A stretch of DNA of 60,278 nt from an uncultured Ruminococcus sp. (GTDB taxonomy: Bacteria > Bacillota > Clostridia > Lachnospirales > Lachnospiraceae): NCBI GenBank assembly GCA_934359255.1, contig CAKRLG010000013.1, positions 1 through 60,278 of the forward strand. The letters are read 5' to 3'. The notes under the pieces are model-generated. The model was given only the letters and a program-made list of their open reading frames with translations, made no database searches and was not told the DNA's origin. Made by a program: the position numbers and the translations under genes. Below, piece after piece: positions 16,237 to 23,790 of the stretch; position 1 is the first letter of the stretch; each line of letters begins with the position of its first letter.

Positions 16237-17556
16237 ATGAAAATTACTTTTATGGGGGCTGGCAGCACCGTATTTGCCAGAAATGTACTGGGGGACTGCA
16301 TGTGTACATCTGCGCTTTGTGAGGCGGAGATCGCGTTGTATGATATCAACGAGGAACGACTGAAAGATTCCGAGATCATCCTTGGCGCGATCAATAAGAA
16401 TGTCAACGAGTCCAGAGCCACCATCAAAACCTATCTGGGTGTGGAAAACAGAAAAGAGGCCCTGCGGAATGCTGATTTTGTAGTCAATGCGATTCAGGTA
16501 GGCGGCTACGATCCGTGCACCATCACCGACTTTGAGATCCCGAAAAAATACGGCCTGCGTCAGACCATCGCAGATACACTGGGAATCGGCGGTATCATGC
16601 GTGCGCTTCGTACCATCCCGGTGATGGAAGAATTTGCCAGAGATATGGAGGAAGTCTGCCCGAATACGTTGTTCCTGAACTATACCAACCCGATGGCCAT
16701 GCTGACCGGCTATATGCAGAGATACACAAAGATCCGTACCGTAGGTCTGTGCCACAGCGTACAGGTATGTTCGGAGAAACTGCTGGAAAAACTGGGCATG
16801 GAAGACAAGCTGGAAGGCAGAAGAGAACTGATCGCCGGTATCAATCATATGGGATGGCTGCTGGAACTGCATGACAAAGACGGCAACGATTTGTACCCTG
16901 AGATCCGCAGACGGGCAGCAGAGAAGAATGCAACCGAAAAACATGACGATATGGTGCGTTTTGAGTACATCAAACATCTGGGATATTATTGCACCGAGTC
17001 CAGCGAACATAACGCAGAATACAACCCGTTATTTATCAAATCCAGATATCCGGAAATGATCGAAAAATACAACATCCCGCTGGACGAATACCCACGCAGA
17101 TGTGTGGAGCAGATCAAAGGCTGGGAGAAAGAACGTGAGGATATTCTGAAAGACGGAAAAGTAACCCACGAAAGATCCAAAGAATATGCTTCTTATATTA
17201 TGGAAGCCGTTGTGACCGGCAATCCATATAAGATCGGTGGCAATGTGTTAAATACCGGTCTGATCGACAACCTGCCATCCGATGCCTGTGTGGAAGTTCC
17301 GTGTATGGTAGATGCCAACGGCATCAACCCATGCCACGTAGGAAGACTCCCGGTCCAGCTGGCAGCCATGAACATGACCAATATCAACGTCCAGCTCCTG
17401 ACCATCGAAGCCGCAGCCACCAGATCCAAAGAAAAGATCTACCAGGCAGCCATGCTCGAACCACATACCGCAGCAGAGCTGAATATTGATGATATCAAGG
17501 CAATGTGCGACGAACTGATCGAGGCACATGGGGATTATATGAGTATGTATAAATAA
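16237..17556 (+). CDS. melA: alpha-galactosidase, glycoside hydrolase family 4 (MelA-like)
   Basis: GH4 enzymes cleave alpha-galactosides by an NAD+- and Mn2+-dependent redox mechanism. The 439-residue protein starts KITFMGAGSTVFARN (Rossmann NAD loop), has NYTNPMAMLT near 148, the metal-binding GLCHSVQ near 170-176 and AGINHMGWLLEL near 197. ATG 16237 is seven bases from AGGAGG; ATG 16231 is too close. It has its own terminator upstream, so it is transcribed apart from the GH36 gene. About 105 bp of its 3' end recur at 26931, before module B. Redundancy with a mechanistically different GH36 enzyme is notable. Confidence 0.92.
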   Translation: MKITFMGAGSTVFARNVLGDCMCTSALCEAEIALYDINEERLKDSEIILGAINKNVNESRATIKTYLGVENRKEALRNADFVVNAIQVGGYDPCTITDFEIPKKYGLRQTIADTLGIGGIMRALRTIPVMEEFARDMEEVCPNTLFLNYTNPMAMLTGYMQRYTKIRTVGLCHSVQVCSEKLLEKLGMEDKLEGRRELIAGINHMGWLLELHDKDGNDLYPEIRRRAAEKNATEKHDDMVRFEYIKHLGYYCTESSEHNAEYNPLFIKSRYPEMIEKYNIPLDEYPRRCVEQIKGWEKEREDILKDGKVTHERSKEYASYIMEAVVTGNPYKIGGNVLNTGLIDNLPSDACVEVPCMVDANGINPCHVGRLPVQLAAMNMTNINVQLLTIEAAATRSKEKIYQAAMLEPHTAAELNIDDIKAMCDELIEAHGDYMSMYK

Positions 17557-17580
17557 AAGATAAGGTATGACAAAAAGGAA

Positions 17581-17617
17581 GGGTCTGCCGCACTGACATG
17601 GTGCGGCAGACCCTGTT
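17581..17617. terminator. strong terminator between GH4 gene and M56 gene
   Basis: A perfect 13-bp stem, GGGTCTGCCGCAC (17581-17593) with GTGCGGCAGACCC (17601-17613). It separates converging genes and probably serves both. An almost identical copy lies at 27062. Confidence 0.85.
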
Positions 17618-17652
17618 TGCATCAGGTTAGAATCCAGTCTCCAATTCATTAA

Positions 17653-18831
17653 TTATTTTTCTGAAATAATTTGTTCATGTTTGGATGCTTCATTTATATT
17701 TTTATAAGTGTTTATATCAGGGATGCAATATTCTTTATCGGGTAGGGTCGTTATATATTCACCATTGAGATAAAAATCATATGCTCCATCTGAACGTTCT
17801 ATAACGAAGCAATTATCTTTGGTAGGAATGATTATATCATCAGTAAACATATCGGGTGGAAAATAATTGTCTTCAAAAATAATAAAATAAGATGATACAT
17901 ATATAAAGAACGAGATACTCAGAAAAAGAATTACAGCTAAAGTAGAAGTTGACTTGTTTTGTTTTTGCGTAAGTGTTTCAAAACGTCGTGCCAGAACAGA
18001 ATCACAAAAGTTTATAGAAAAATCCGGGACAGGTAGAGGATTTTCTATTTGATAGGAAGCCGTTTTCAAAAGACAGGACAAATATTCGGCAGTATGCGTA
18101 GGATTACTTGACAATGTCTGATCAATCCGCATTTCCAATATCGTATCTGTGTCATTCTTTAAAAAACGACAAAAAGGATTCCACCAGTAAATCATACAAA
18201 TAATATGTAACAAAAATTTTATGTACAGGTCTTTATGAAGATAATGATTTACTTCATGTAATAAAACATAGCGCCATTCGGTTTCTGACAATTCCAAAGT
18301 GGCTGGAATGAGTATGTATGTTTTTCGAATGCCCCAGATTACCGGACTCTTAAGAAGGGGAAGGGTCAGCAGCTGAATTTTTTGAACACCTTTTTTTGCA
18401 GTTTCGGACTGAATCTGAGTGAAAGTCTGCATTTGTACACTGGAGTCAGACAAAACAACTGCATGTTTTCTTACATATTTTCGAAAAGCATGATTGCGTT
18501 TGATGTATCTGAACAACGAATATAAGATGCCACATCCCCATATAATTTCCAAAATATTCCACCAGGATACCGTATCATGAAAAAAGCGTACACGGCGTGT
18601 TTCTCCCACGATAGTGGCCAGTAAATCAGGAAGATATACATTGTGGGAGATCGACAATAGTTCGACCGGAAATATCATACGAACACAAATAAGAATCACG
18701 AATCCAACCAGAAGTGGAAGTCCAAGCCGAAACATGATCTTGCGATTTCGGAAAATAAGAAACAAAAAAATAATAAAAAGATTACTTACCAAAATCGCCA
18801 TATTTACAGAGGAGATAGAGAAATCTAACAT
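17653..18831 (-). CDS. M56 family membrane metallopeptidase (BlaR1/MecR1-like), module A
   Basis: In Bla/Mec systems this family senses a signal and triggers cleavage of the partner repressor. The 392-residue protein has N-terminal membrane segments (about 8-28, 33-55), a cytoplasmic peptidase loop with HEVNHYLHKD (HExxH, near residue 192), and EMRIDQT as the likely third-ligand region. A further membrane segment lies near 303-325. The extracytoplasmic tail is only about 70 residues, with no penicillin-binding domain, so the signal is not sensed as in classical BlaR1. It lies two bases after the blaI-like stop. A close paralogue is at 27134. Confidence 0.88.
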   Translation of the reverse strand: MLDFSISSVNMAILVSNLFIIFLFLIFRNRKIMFRLGLPLLVGFVILICVRMIFPVELLSISHNVYLPDLLATIVGETRRVRFFHDTVSWWNILEIIWGCGILYSLFRYIKRNHAFRKYVRKHAVVLSDSSVQMQTFTQIQSETAKKGVQKIQLLTLPLLKSPVIWGIRKTYILIPATLELSETEWRYVLLHEVNHYLHKDLYIKFLLHIICMIYWWNPFCRFLKNDTDTILEMRIDQTLSSNPTHTAEYLSCLLKTASYQIENPLPVPDFSINFCDSVLARRFETLTQKQNKSTSTLAVILFLSISFFIYVSSYFIIFEDNYFPPDMFTDDIIIPTKDNCFVIERSDGAYDFYLNGEYITTLPDKEYCIPDINTYKNINEASKHEQIISEK

Positions 18832-18833
18832 AA

Positions 18834-19262
18834 TTATGGCTCCTGTTCTTCCAAATCTTTCTTGTATGCATCTAACATTTTCTGCAATTCATCAATCGTT
18901 TCCCTTGCTTTGACAGGATCTTCCTCTGTGTCTAAAAGCGCAGAAACCAGTAACGGCTTTGAAAGCGTTTTTTCAAATGCCAGATAATCAGAAGTTACCT
19001 CATGAACAGCAAATTCTTCAGAGGTAATGGTCGGGCGGTACGAACGGGATAAAACTGTACCGCTGTATACAATATCTGCAACTTCGACCAACTGGTATTT
19101 CAGAAGCTTCCGAAGAACTGCCTGAACGGTATTAATAGTAAGATCCGGTCGACAATCGGCAATTTCTGATGCAATCAAAGGTTTTCCGCTTGTCCAGAGA
19201 ATATTCATAATATCAACTTCGCGGGAAGTCAGTTTGGGAAATTTCTTTTTCTTAAATAACAA
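18834..19262 (-). CDS. BlaI/MecI family repressor, module A
   Basis: A 142-residue winged-helix repressor. The N-terminal half (LTSREVDIMNILW, LTINTVQAVLRKLLKYQLV) is the DNA-binding domain; the C-terminal helices dimerise and would be released by M56-triggered proteolysis. TTG 19262, nine bases after AGGAG, is the start, and the module B copy uses the same TTG. It is divergent from the lipoprotein-ABC operon and probably represses both directions. By eye it is about 85 percent identical to the module B repressor, including almost all of the recognition helix, so cross-regulation is likely. Confidence 0.9.
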   Translation of the reverse strand: MLFKKKKFPKLTSREVDIMNILWTSGKPLIASEIADCRPDLTINTVQAVLRKLLKYQLVEVADIVYSGTVLSRSYRPTITSEEFAVHEVTSDYLAFEKTLSKPLLVSALLDTEEDPVKARETIDELQKMLDAYKKDLEEQEP

Positions 19263-19287
19263 ATAAAATCACTCCTTTATTTAAACT

Positions 19288-19324
19288 GTAAATATAATAT
19301 ATACCGAAAAAATGGTGAAGTCAA
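19288..19324 (-). promoter_or_regulatory. blaI-like promoter, module A, with near-palindrome
   Basis: On the minus strand, TTGACT (19324-19319) and TATATT (19301-19296) are 17 bases apart. The near-perfect palindrome GTAAATATAATATATAC (19288-19304) covers the -10. The same pattern occurs at 28771-28787 in module B, so it is a candidate BlaI operator. Confidence 0.65.
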
Positions 19325-19334
19325 TTTGAAAGCG

Positions 19335-19383
19335 TTGACAAAACAATAAAGTAAAAATATAATGAGAATGTAAAATGAATACA
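19335..19383 (+). promoter_or_regulatory. strong promoter of module A effector operon with TGTA-N7-TACA operator
   Basis: TTGACA (19335-19340), 17 bases and TATAAT (19358-19363) form a consensus sigma A promoter. TGTA-N7-TACA (19369-19383) sits at the start of transcription and recurs at 28852-28866. Such a strong promoter makes sense only if a repressor holds it off. Confidence 0.75.
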
Positions 19384-19439
19384 ATAAAAGCATTTGAAAT
19401 AATAAAAATGAAAAATTACAGATGACGAACGGAGGGTAT

Positions 19440-20819
19440 ATGGGAAAAGGTAGCGGAGTATTTTGTGCGTTGTTGTTCTCTTGTCTGTTACTTACCGGCT
19501 GTGCCGAAAACCCGACAGCAGACATTGTGGTCAATAAGAATGAGGGTAAACTGGAACAGGCGATTCAGAGAGAAAATAAGAAAGACAGTGACACATCAGT
19601 TCCGGAAAAATATACGGATCAGTTTCAGGCAGATGGAGAAAAAATAGAGGTATCTGTGGATGCAAGTGTTACGGGACTGGAAGGAAACAAACCGGTGGTG
19701 AGAGTAAAACCGCATCTGATCACGGAAGAAGAGGCAAAGCGGTGGGCGGATGTGCTGTTTGAGGGCGCGACGGCATATGAACCTGGAGAAAAAAGTAAGA
19801 CAGAGATAGAAGACAGGATTCTTCAACTGAAAGAACGCATAAGTGATCAGGACAAACTTCTGGAGGATTATGGAAGCCAAGAAGAGGCAGACCGGATAAA
19901 AAAAGAGCTGGAAGAAGAAATCAAAGAATATGAAAAGCAATATGCGTCAGCCAGTGATACCGATGAAAAAATTCCATGTACATGGGAATTTCATCCATAT
20001 GGCTATTATGATGACCTGCCAATGCCCACATCCGGTGATGCAAATTATGAAGGGCTGGACAAAACCAGTCAGCTGATTGCACATGCAACTGTGAACGGAC
20101 ATCAGGCGATGGTGGAAGTGGACAACAGAGAAGAGAATGACTATCGGTTAAATACACAATGGTTCCTGTATGAAGATGAACAGGATTGGATCAAAGAAGA
20201 AACAGGAATATTATCCAAAGAAGAGGCGGTAAAACAGGCAGATGAGATAAAAAATCAGCTGGGAATGGAAAACTGGAAATATGCGGAATATAAAACATCG
20301 GAAGCAGAAAACATACAAAATGTAATGGTAACCTACACACCGTCTTATGAAAGTATTACGGCATTTCAGGGACCGCTGATTGATCTGAAATCAGAAGATC
20401 TATATGCGGCAAATTATTATTATTCATCCCTGAGTATTGGATTTGAAAACGGTGTACTGACGAGTGTGGAACTGATATCTCCGATGGATGTGGTACAGAT
20501 AGAAAATGAAAATGTTGAAACGATGGATTTTGAGGAGATTTATCAGACATTCAAAAAACAGGCACAGGCACAGTTTACAGAATCTGCATTTCTGGATGCG
20601 GATGCAACGGAAACAGGAAAGATTCAGATTGAAATATCTGAAATCACAGAAGGGCTTTTCAGAATCAAAGAAAAAAGCAACACGGAAGATTTTCTTATGG
20701 TTCCAGCATGGTTGTTTTCCGGAATACTTCGTGTGGATGGTGAAGACTGGGGAAAACAGCAGTTTCTGATGATAAATGGGATTGATGGGAGTGTAATCAA
20801 TACATCCCTCGGATATTAA
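19440..20819 (+). CDS. large extracytoplasmic lipoprotein, module A (possibly DUF6034-like)
   Basis: A 459-residue secreted lipoprotein. A lipobox LLTGC ends a signal peptide of about 20 residues, so the mature protein is anchored outside the membrane. The next residues, NPTADIVVNKN, are conserved in module B as TPKEDIVKNKA. The rest is acidic and Glu/Lys-rich, with a predicted coiled coil near 120-165, and ends with a conserved LMINGIDGSVINT block. I do not recognise a domain with certainty; DUF6034-type lipoproteins near BlaI/M56 genes are the closest memory. GGAGGG precedes ATG 19440 closely; ATG 19422 has no ribosome site. First gene of the operon; a signal- or substrate-binding role is inferred. 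Confidence 0.75.
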   Translation: MGKGSGVFCALLFSCLLLTGCAENPTADIVVNKNEGKLEQAIQRENKKDSDTSVPEKYTDQFQADGEKIEVSVDASVTGLEGNKPVVRVKPHLITEEEAKRWADVLFEGATAYEPGEKSKTEIEDRILQLKERISDQDKLLEDYGSQEEADRIKKELEEEIKEYEKQYASASDTDEKIPCTWEFHPYGYYDDLPMPTSGDANYEGLDKTSQLIAHATVNGHQAMVEVDNREENDYRLNTQWFLYEDEQDWIKEETGILSKEEAVKQADEIKNQLGMENWKYAEYKTSEAENIQNVMVTYTPSYESITAFQGPLIDLKSEDLYAANYYYSSLSIGFENGVLTSVELISPMDVVQIENENVETMDFEEIYQTFKKQAQAQFTESAFLDADATETGKIQIEISEITEGLFRIKEKSNTEDFLMVPAWLFSGILRVDGEDWGKQQFLMINGIDGSVINTSLGY

Positions 20820-20832
20820 ACGGAGAAAATGA

Positions 20833-21585
20833 ATGTTACCGTATGATAGAAAAAGAGCGTTTCGAAAGCAATGGCTGTATCTGGGAACTTTTCTCACTGT
20901 GATATTTCTTACCGTAACTAATCTGGAAATGGTGGCAGAGGTGCTGAGAAGTGGCAGGAAGCTGGGTGCAGGCTGGACGGAAAGCTATATTTTGAAAGTT
21001 CTGACGGGAGATGGGATTCGGTTGTATTTTCCCCTGCTGTGCACGGTTCCGTATGCGACCGGATTTGTGGATGAATATAAAAGTGGTATCTATAAATTTG
21101 TGCTGGTTCGAAAAGAACGAAAAAAATACATAATTTCAAAAGCAATCACAAATGCAATTGCAGGTGGAAGTATTCTGGTAGCAGGGACAGTAGCTTTTAT
21201 TTTGTGTACATGGATTGTTTTTCTGCCTATGGAAAAAGGATTTTCATGGAGGATTATACAAAATTTTTGGGGAAAATATGGACAGATGTTGTGTCAGTTT
21301 TTTGCTTTTGGAGCACTGGAAGCGGAAATTGGAATGTGGATTTCAACGCTGGTGAATCATCGATACATGGCATGGCTTGCACCATTTATGAGTGAATATC
21401 TGCTGATTATTTTATGTGAGCGATATTTCCCGGATTGTCGGGTGTTTTATCCGCCGGATTGGCTGGTGGTACAGGCAGACTGGCCATTGCATGGCTGGTC
21501 TGTCTTTTTCTGGCTGCTTTTTCTGACCGGCATTGCAGGATATGCTTTTGCAGATGCGGCGAGAAGGAGAATTGGATATGCGTAG
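20833..21585 (+). CDS. ABC-2-like permease subunit 1, module A
   Basis: Hydrophobic 250-residue protein with about six membrane segments (near 15-35, 55-75, 100-130, 150-175, 180-195 and 220-240). It has no ATPase motif and looks like an ABC-2 type permease. It lies 13 bases after the lipoprotein gene and overlaps the next permease by eight bases. Its module B counterpart (30358) is the same length and shape, with weak sequence conservation (YKSGIYKFVLVRKERKKYIISK compares with FQSRFYKFYLARMDVGAYIRGK). It presumably pairs with the second permease and the ATPase; substrate is unknown. Confidence 0.7.
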   Translation: MLPYDRKRAFRKQWLYLGTFLTVIFLTVTNLEMVAEVLRSGRKLGAGWTESYILKVLTGDGIRLYFPLLCTVPYATGFVDEYKSGIYKFVLVRKERKKYIISKAITNAIAGGSILVAGTVAFILCTWIVFLPMEKGFSWRIIQNFWGKYGQMLCQFFAFGALEAEIGMWISTLVNHRYMAWLAPFMSEYLLIILCERYFPDCRVFYPPDWLVVQADWPLHGWSVFFWLLFLTGIAGYAFADAARRRIGYA

Positions 21586-22477
21586 AATCAGCAGAATGAT
21601 ACTTGTTACAACTGGTTATAATTTTCGAATGTGGAAGAAAAATATGCGCGTGATTGCAGCATTTTTACTGGCGTTTATTTTATGTTTTATGCTGACGGAT
21701 AAATTAGTTTTGTTTGCCGGGGAACAGGAGACAACCATGCAGCTGGTGGAGCCGTTCATCTGGACGTTTGGTGATGGCAATTCTATTTTGCTTGCGTCCA
21801 TGTTATTTTTGCTGCTGTTCGGTGACCTTCCCTTTATTACGACAGCAACGCCGTTTTTCCTGATCCGTGAAAACAGAAAGATATGGATTGCAGGGCAGTT
21901 TTTGTATATTGTGGGAGCCTGTGTATTTTATCTCATGTTTATCCTGGGTTCTACAGGACTACTGTGTATGAAATATCTTTTTCCCAAAAATACATGGAGT
22001 TATACAGCAGCAATGCTGGCATATTCAGAAAAAGGAGAAACACTGGGAATTCCTGCAGCAGTAAAAACACTGGAAATGAGCAGACCATACCAGACGATGT
22101 GCTGTATCTTTGTTCTGCTGTTACTGTATGCATTGGTACTAATGTTTTTGCAGATGTTTTTTACACTGTGGAAGGGGCAGCTGGCAGGGGTTATCAGTGC
22201 ATTGACGTTCAGTGCATATGGACTTTTGCTGAATCCGGATAATCTGAAAACACTGTTGAAACTTCCAGATGAATTTTATTATAAAGCAAGGGTAATTGTA
22301 GGATGGATTTCACCGTTGAATCAGGCAACCTATTCGATGCATAATTTCGGATATGATAATCTTCCAAGCCTGAAAGAAACTTTTTTGATTTTTGGCAGCA
22401 TACTGACGATTCTGGTGTTTTTGAGTACAAGACAGATGAAGAGATATAATTTTCAATTCAGAGGGACGGAAGAGTAA
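21578..22477 (+). CDS. ABC-2-like permease subunit 2, module A
   Basis: A 299-residue polytopic membrane protein with about six segments. Shared landmarks with the module B homologue are VEPFIWTFGD, NRKIWIAGQ and WISPLNQATYSMHNFGYDNLPSL. The last block is unusually well conserved and may face the partner lipoprotein or substrate. ATG 21578 follows GGAG and overlaps the stop of permease 1, and the ATPase gene follows after 13 bases. The two different permeases with one ATPase suggest a heterodimeric transporter. Confidence 0.75.
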   Translation: MRRISRMILVTTGYNFRMWKKNMRVIAAFLLAFILCFMLTDKLVLFAGEQETTMQLVEPFIWTFGDGNSILLASMLFLLLFGDLPFITTATPFFLIRENRKIWIAGQFLYIVGACVFYLMFILGSTGLLCMKYLFPKNTWSYTAAMLAYSEKGETLGIPAAVKTLEMSRPYQTMCCIFVLLLLYALVLMFLQMFFTLWKGQLAGVISALTFSAYGLLLNPDNLKTLLKLPDEFYYKARVIVGWISPLNQATYSMHNFGYDNLPSLKETFLIFGSILTILVFLSTRQMKRYNFQFRGTEE

Positions 22478-22490
22478 CAGGAGGAAAAGA

Positions 22491-23156
22491 ATGCGTACGG
22501 TGATTAAACTGGAACATGTTTCAAAACAATTTTCCGAAGAACAGGTATTAAAGGATGTCTGTTTTGAGTTTCAGGAAGGAAAAATATATGGAATCGTTGG
22601 GAATAATGGAAGTGGGAAAACGGTACTGATGAAATGTATCTGTGGCTTTCTGAATCCGTCCAGTGGAAAAATTCTTGTAAACTATAAAGAGATTGGAAAA
22701 GATGTGGATTTTCCTGAAGATATTGGTGTGATTATAGAGACACCCGGATTTTTGCCAAATCTTACCGGTATGAAAAATCTGGAGATCCTGGCGTCGTTAC
22801 AACATAAAATCGGAAAAGAAAGAATTCAGGAGGTGCTTCAAACCGTAGGACTGGATCCGAAACTGAAAAAACCGGTATCTAAATATTCGCTCGGCATGCG
22901 ACAAAGACTGGGAATTGCGCAGGCGGTAATGGAAGATCCCTCCATTTTGATTCTGGATGAGCCGTTTAACGGACTGGATAAAAAAGGGGTAAAGCAGATG
23001 CACGAACTGATTCTGAGTCTGAAAGGTGAGAGAAAAACGATTTTATTATCCAGTCACAGCCAGAATGATATCGATGTACTGTGTGATACGGTATGCGAAA
23101 TGGATGCAGGAACGATGACATGTATCCGGGAAAGAGCAGGTGAGAGAGATGGATGA
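22491..23156 (+). CDS. ABC transporter ATPase, module A
   Basis: A 221-residue nucleotide-binding subunit with all motifs: Walker A GNNGSGKT (near 37-44), signature YSLGMRQRLG (near 130-139), Walker B ILILDEP with the catalytic Glu (near 150-156), and the switch His in LLSSHSQ (near 186). GKDVDFPEDIGVIIETPGF is a conserved segment shared with module B. Energises the two upstream permeases. The module B paralogue (32032) is its closest relative here, clearly more similar than the permeases are. The stop overlaps the following ATPase-like gene. Confidence 0.92.
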   Translation: MRTVIKLEHVSKQFSEEQVLKDVCFEFQEGKIYGIVGNNGSGKTVLMKCICGFLNPSSGKILVNYKEIGKDVDFPEDIGVIIETPGFLPNLTGMKNLEILASLQHKIGKERIQEVLQTVGLDPKLKKPVSKYSLGMRQRLGIAQAVMEDPSILILDEPFNGLDKKGVKQMHELILSLKGERKTILLSSHSQNDIDVLCDTVCEMDAGTMTCIRERAGERDG

Positions 23157-23790
23157 AATATGCCTGGAGATGTGTAAGATTACCCGGTGGGAACGAGGAT
23201 ATCGGCTGGTTCTGGATCATGTGGAATTTTCGGTTCACAAAAAGGAAAAAGTGCTGATCAGGGGGAAAATCCAGGAAGATATCAGGCAGATGTTTCTGGT
23301 GGCTTCGGGAGCAACCGCAGCGCAGGAAGGAACATGCAGAATATCACGTGCAGGTATCATACCGGAGCAATTTCCGGATCTGGAGCGGATGAGAGCAATC
23401 GATTATCTGCTATTGCCGCTGCTTACGCAAGGATATAACAGAAAGCAGGCGTGGGGAAGGATAAAACCGGTGGTTAAAGCGAGCACATTGTGGGAAAAAC
23501 GAATGATATATGCAGATAATCTCACAGCATATGAAAAAGGTGTTTTACTCAGCATCGCAGCACTTTCTACAGAACCGGAAATATTGCTGGCAGGAGATGG
23601 CATCAGTGAAATGACAGAAGAAGAACGTAAAAAATTTGGAACCCTGATTTCCGGGTGGTTGGCAGATTTTGGTATGGCTTTTGTGGCATTTGGAAATCTA
23701 TGGGAGGGTATTTTGCACTTTGACAGAATCTGTGAGATACAGAACGGACATCTTCTGGAGATTCATAACACACGGGAGGGAAAAGGATGA
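23149..23790 (+). CDS. degenerate ABC-ATPase-like protein without Walker A, module A only
   Basis: A 213-residue protein with the outline of an ABC ATPase but no functional nucleotide site. After an N-terminal strand block (KITRWERGYRLVLDHVEF), the P-loop position reads RGKIQEDIRQ, with no GxxGxGK(S/T). The signature region is LTAYEKGVLLSIAAL, and Walker B is reduced to ILLAGDGI. It may be a regulatory or structural partner of the true ATPase, or a decaying duplicate; the intact frame and overlap with both neighbours favour retention. ATG 23149 overlaps the ATPase stop; GTG 23140 is an alternative. Module B has no equivalent. Confidence 0.6.
   Translation: MDEICLEMCKITRWERGYRLVLDHVEFSVHKKEKVLIRGKIQEDIRQMFLVASGATAAQEGTCRISRAGIIPEQFPDLERMRAIDYLLLPLLTQGYNRKQAWGRIKPVVKASTLWEKRMIYADNLTAYEKGVLLSIAALSTEPEILLAGDGISEMTEEERKKFGTLISGWLADFGMAFVAFGNLWEGILHFDRICEIQNGHLLEIHNTREGKG

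Noticed and set aside
16123..17010. 295-codon minus-strand frame opposite the GH4 gene
   Set aside because: Shadow of melA; no ribosome site and no recognisable domain.
17653..19262. Beta-lactam resistance (blaR1-blaI) operon
   Set aside because: The M56 proteins lack the penicillin-sensing domain and no beta-lactamase or altered penicillin-binding protein is encoded; the regulated genes are a transporter.
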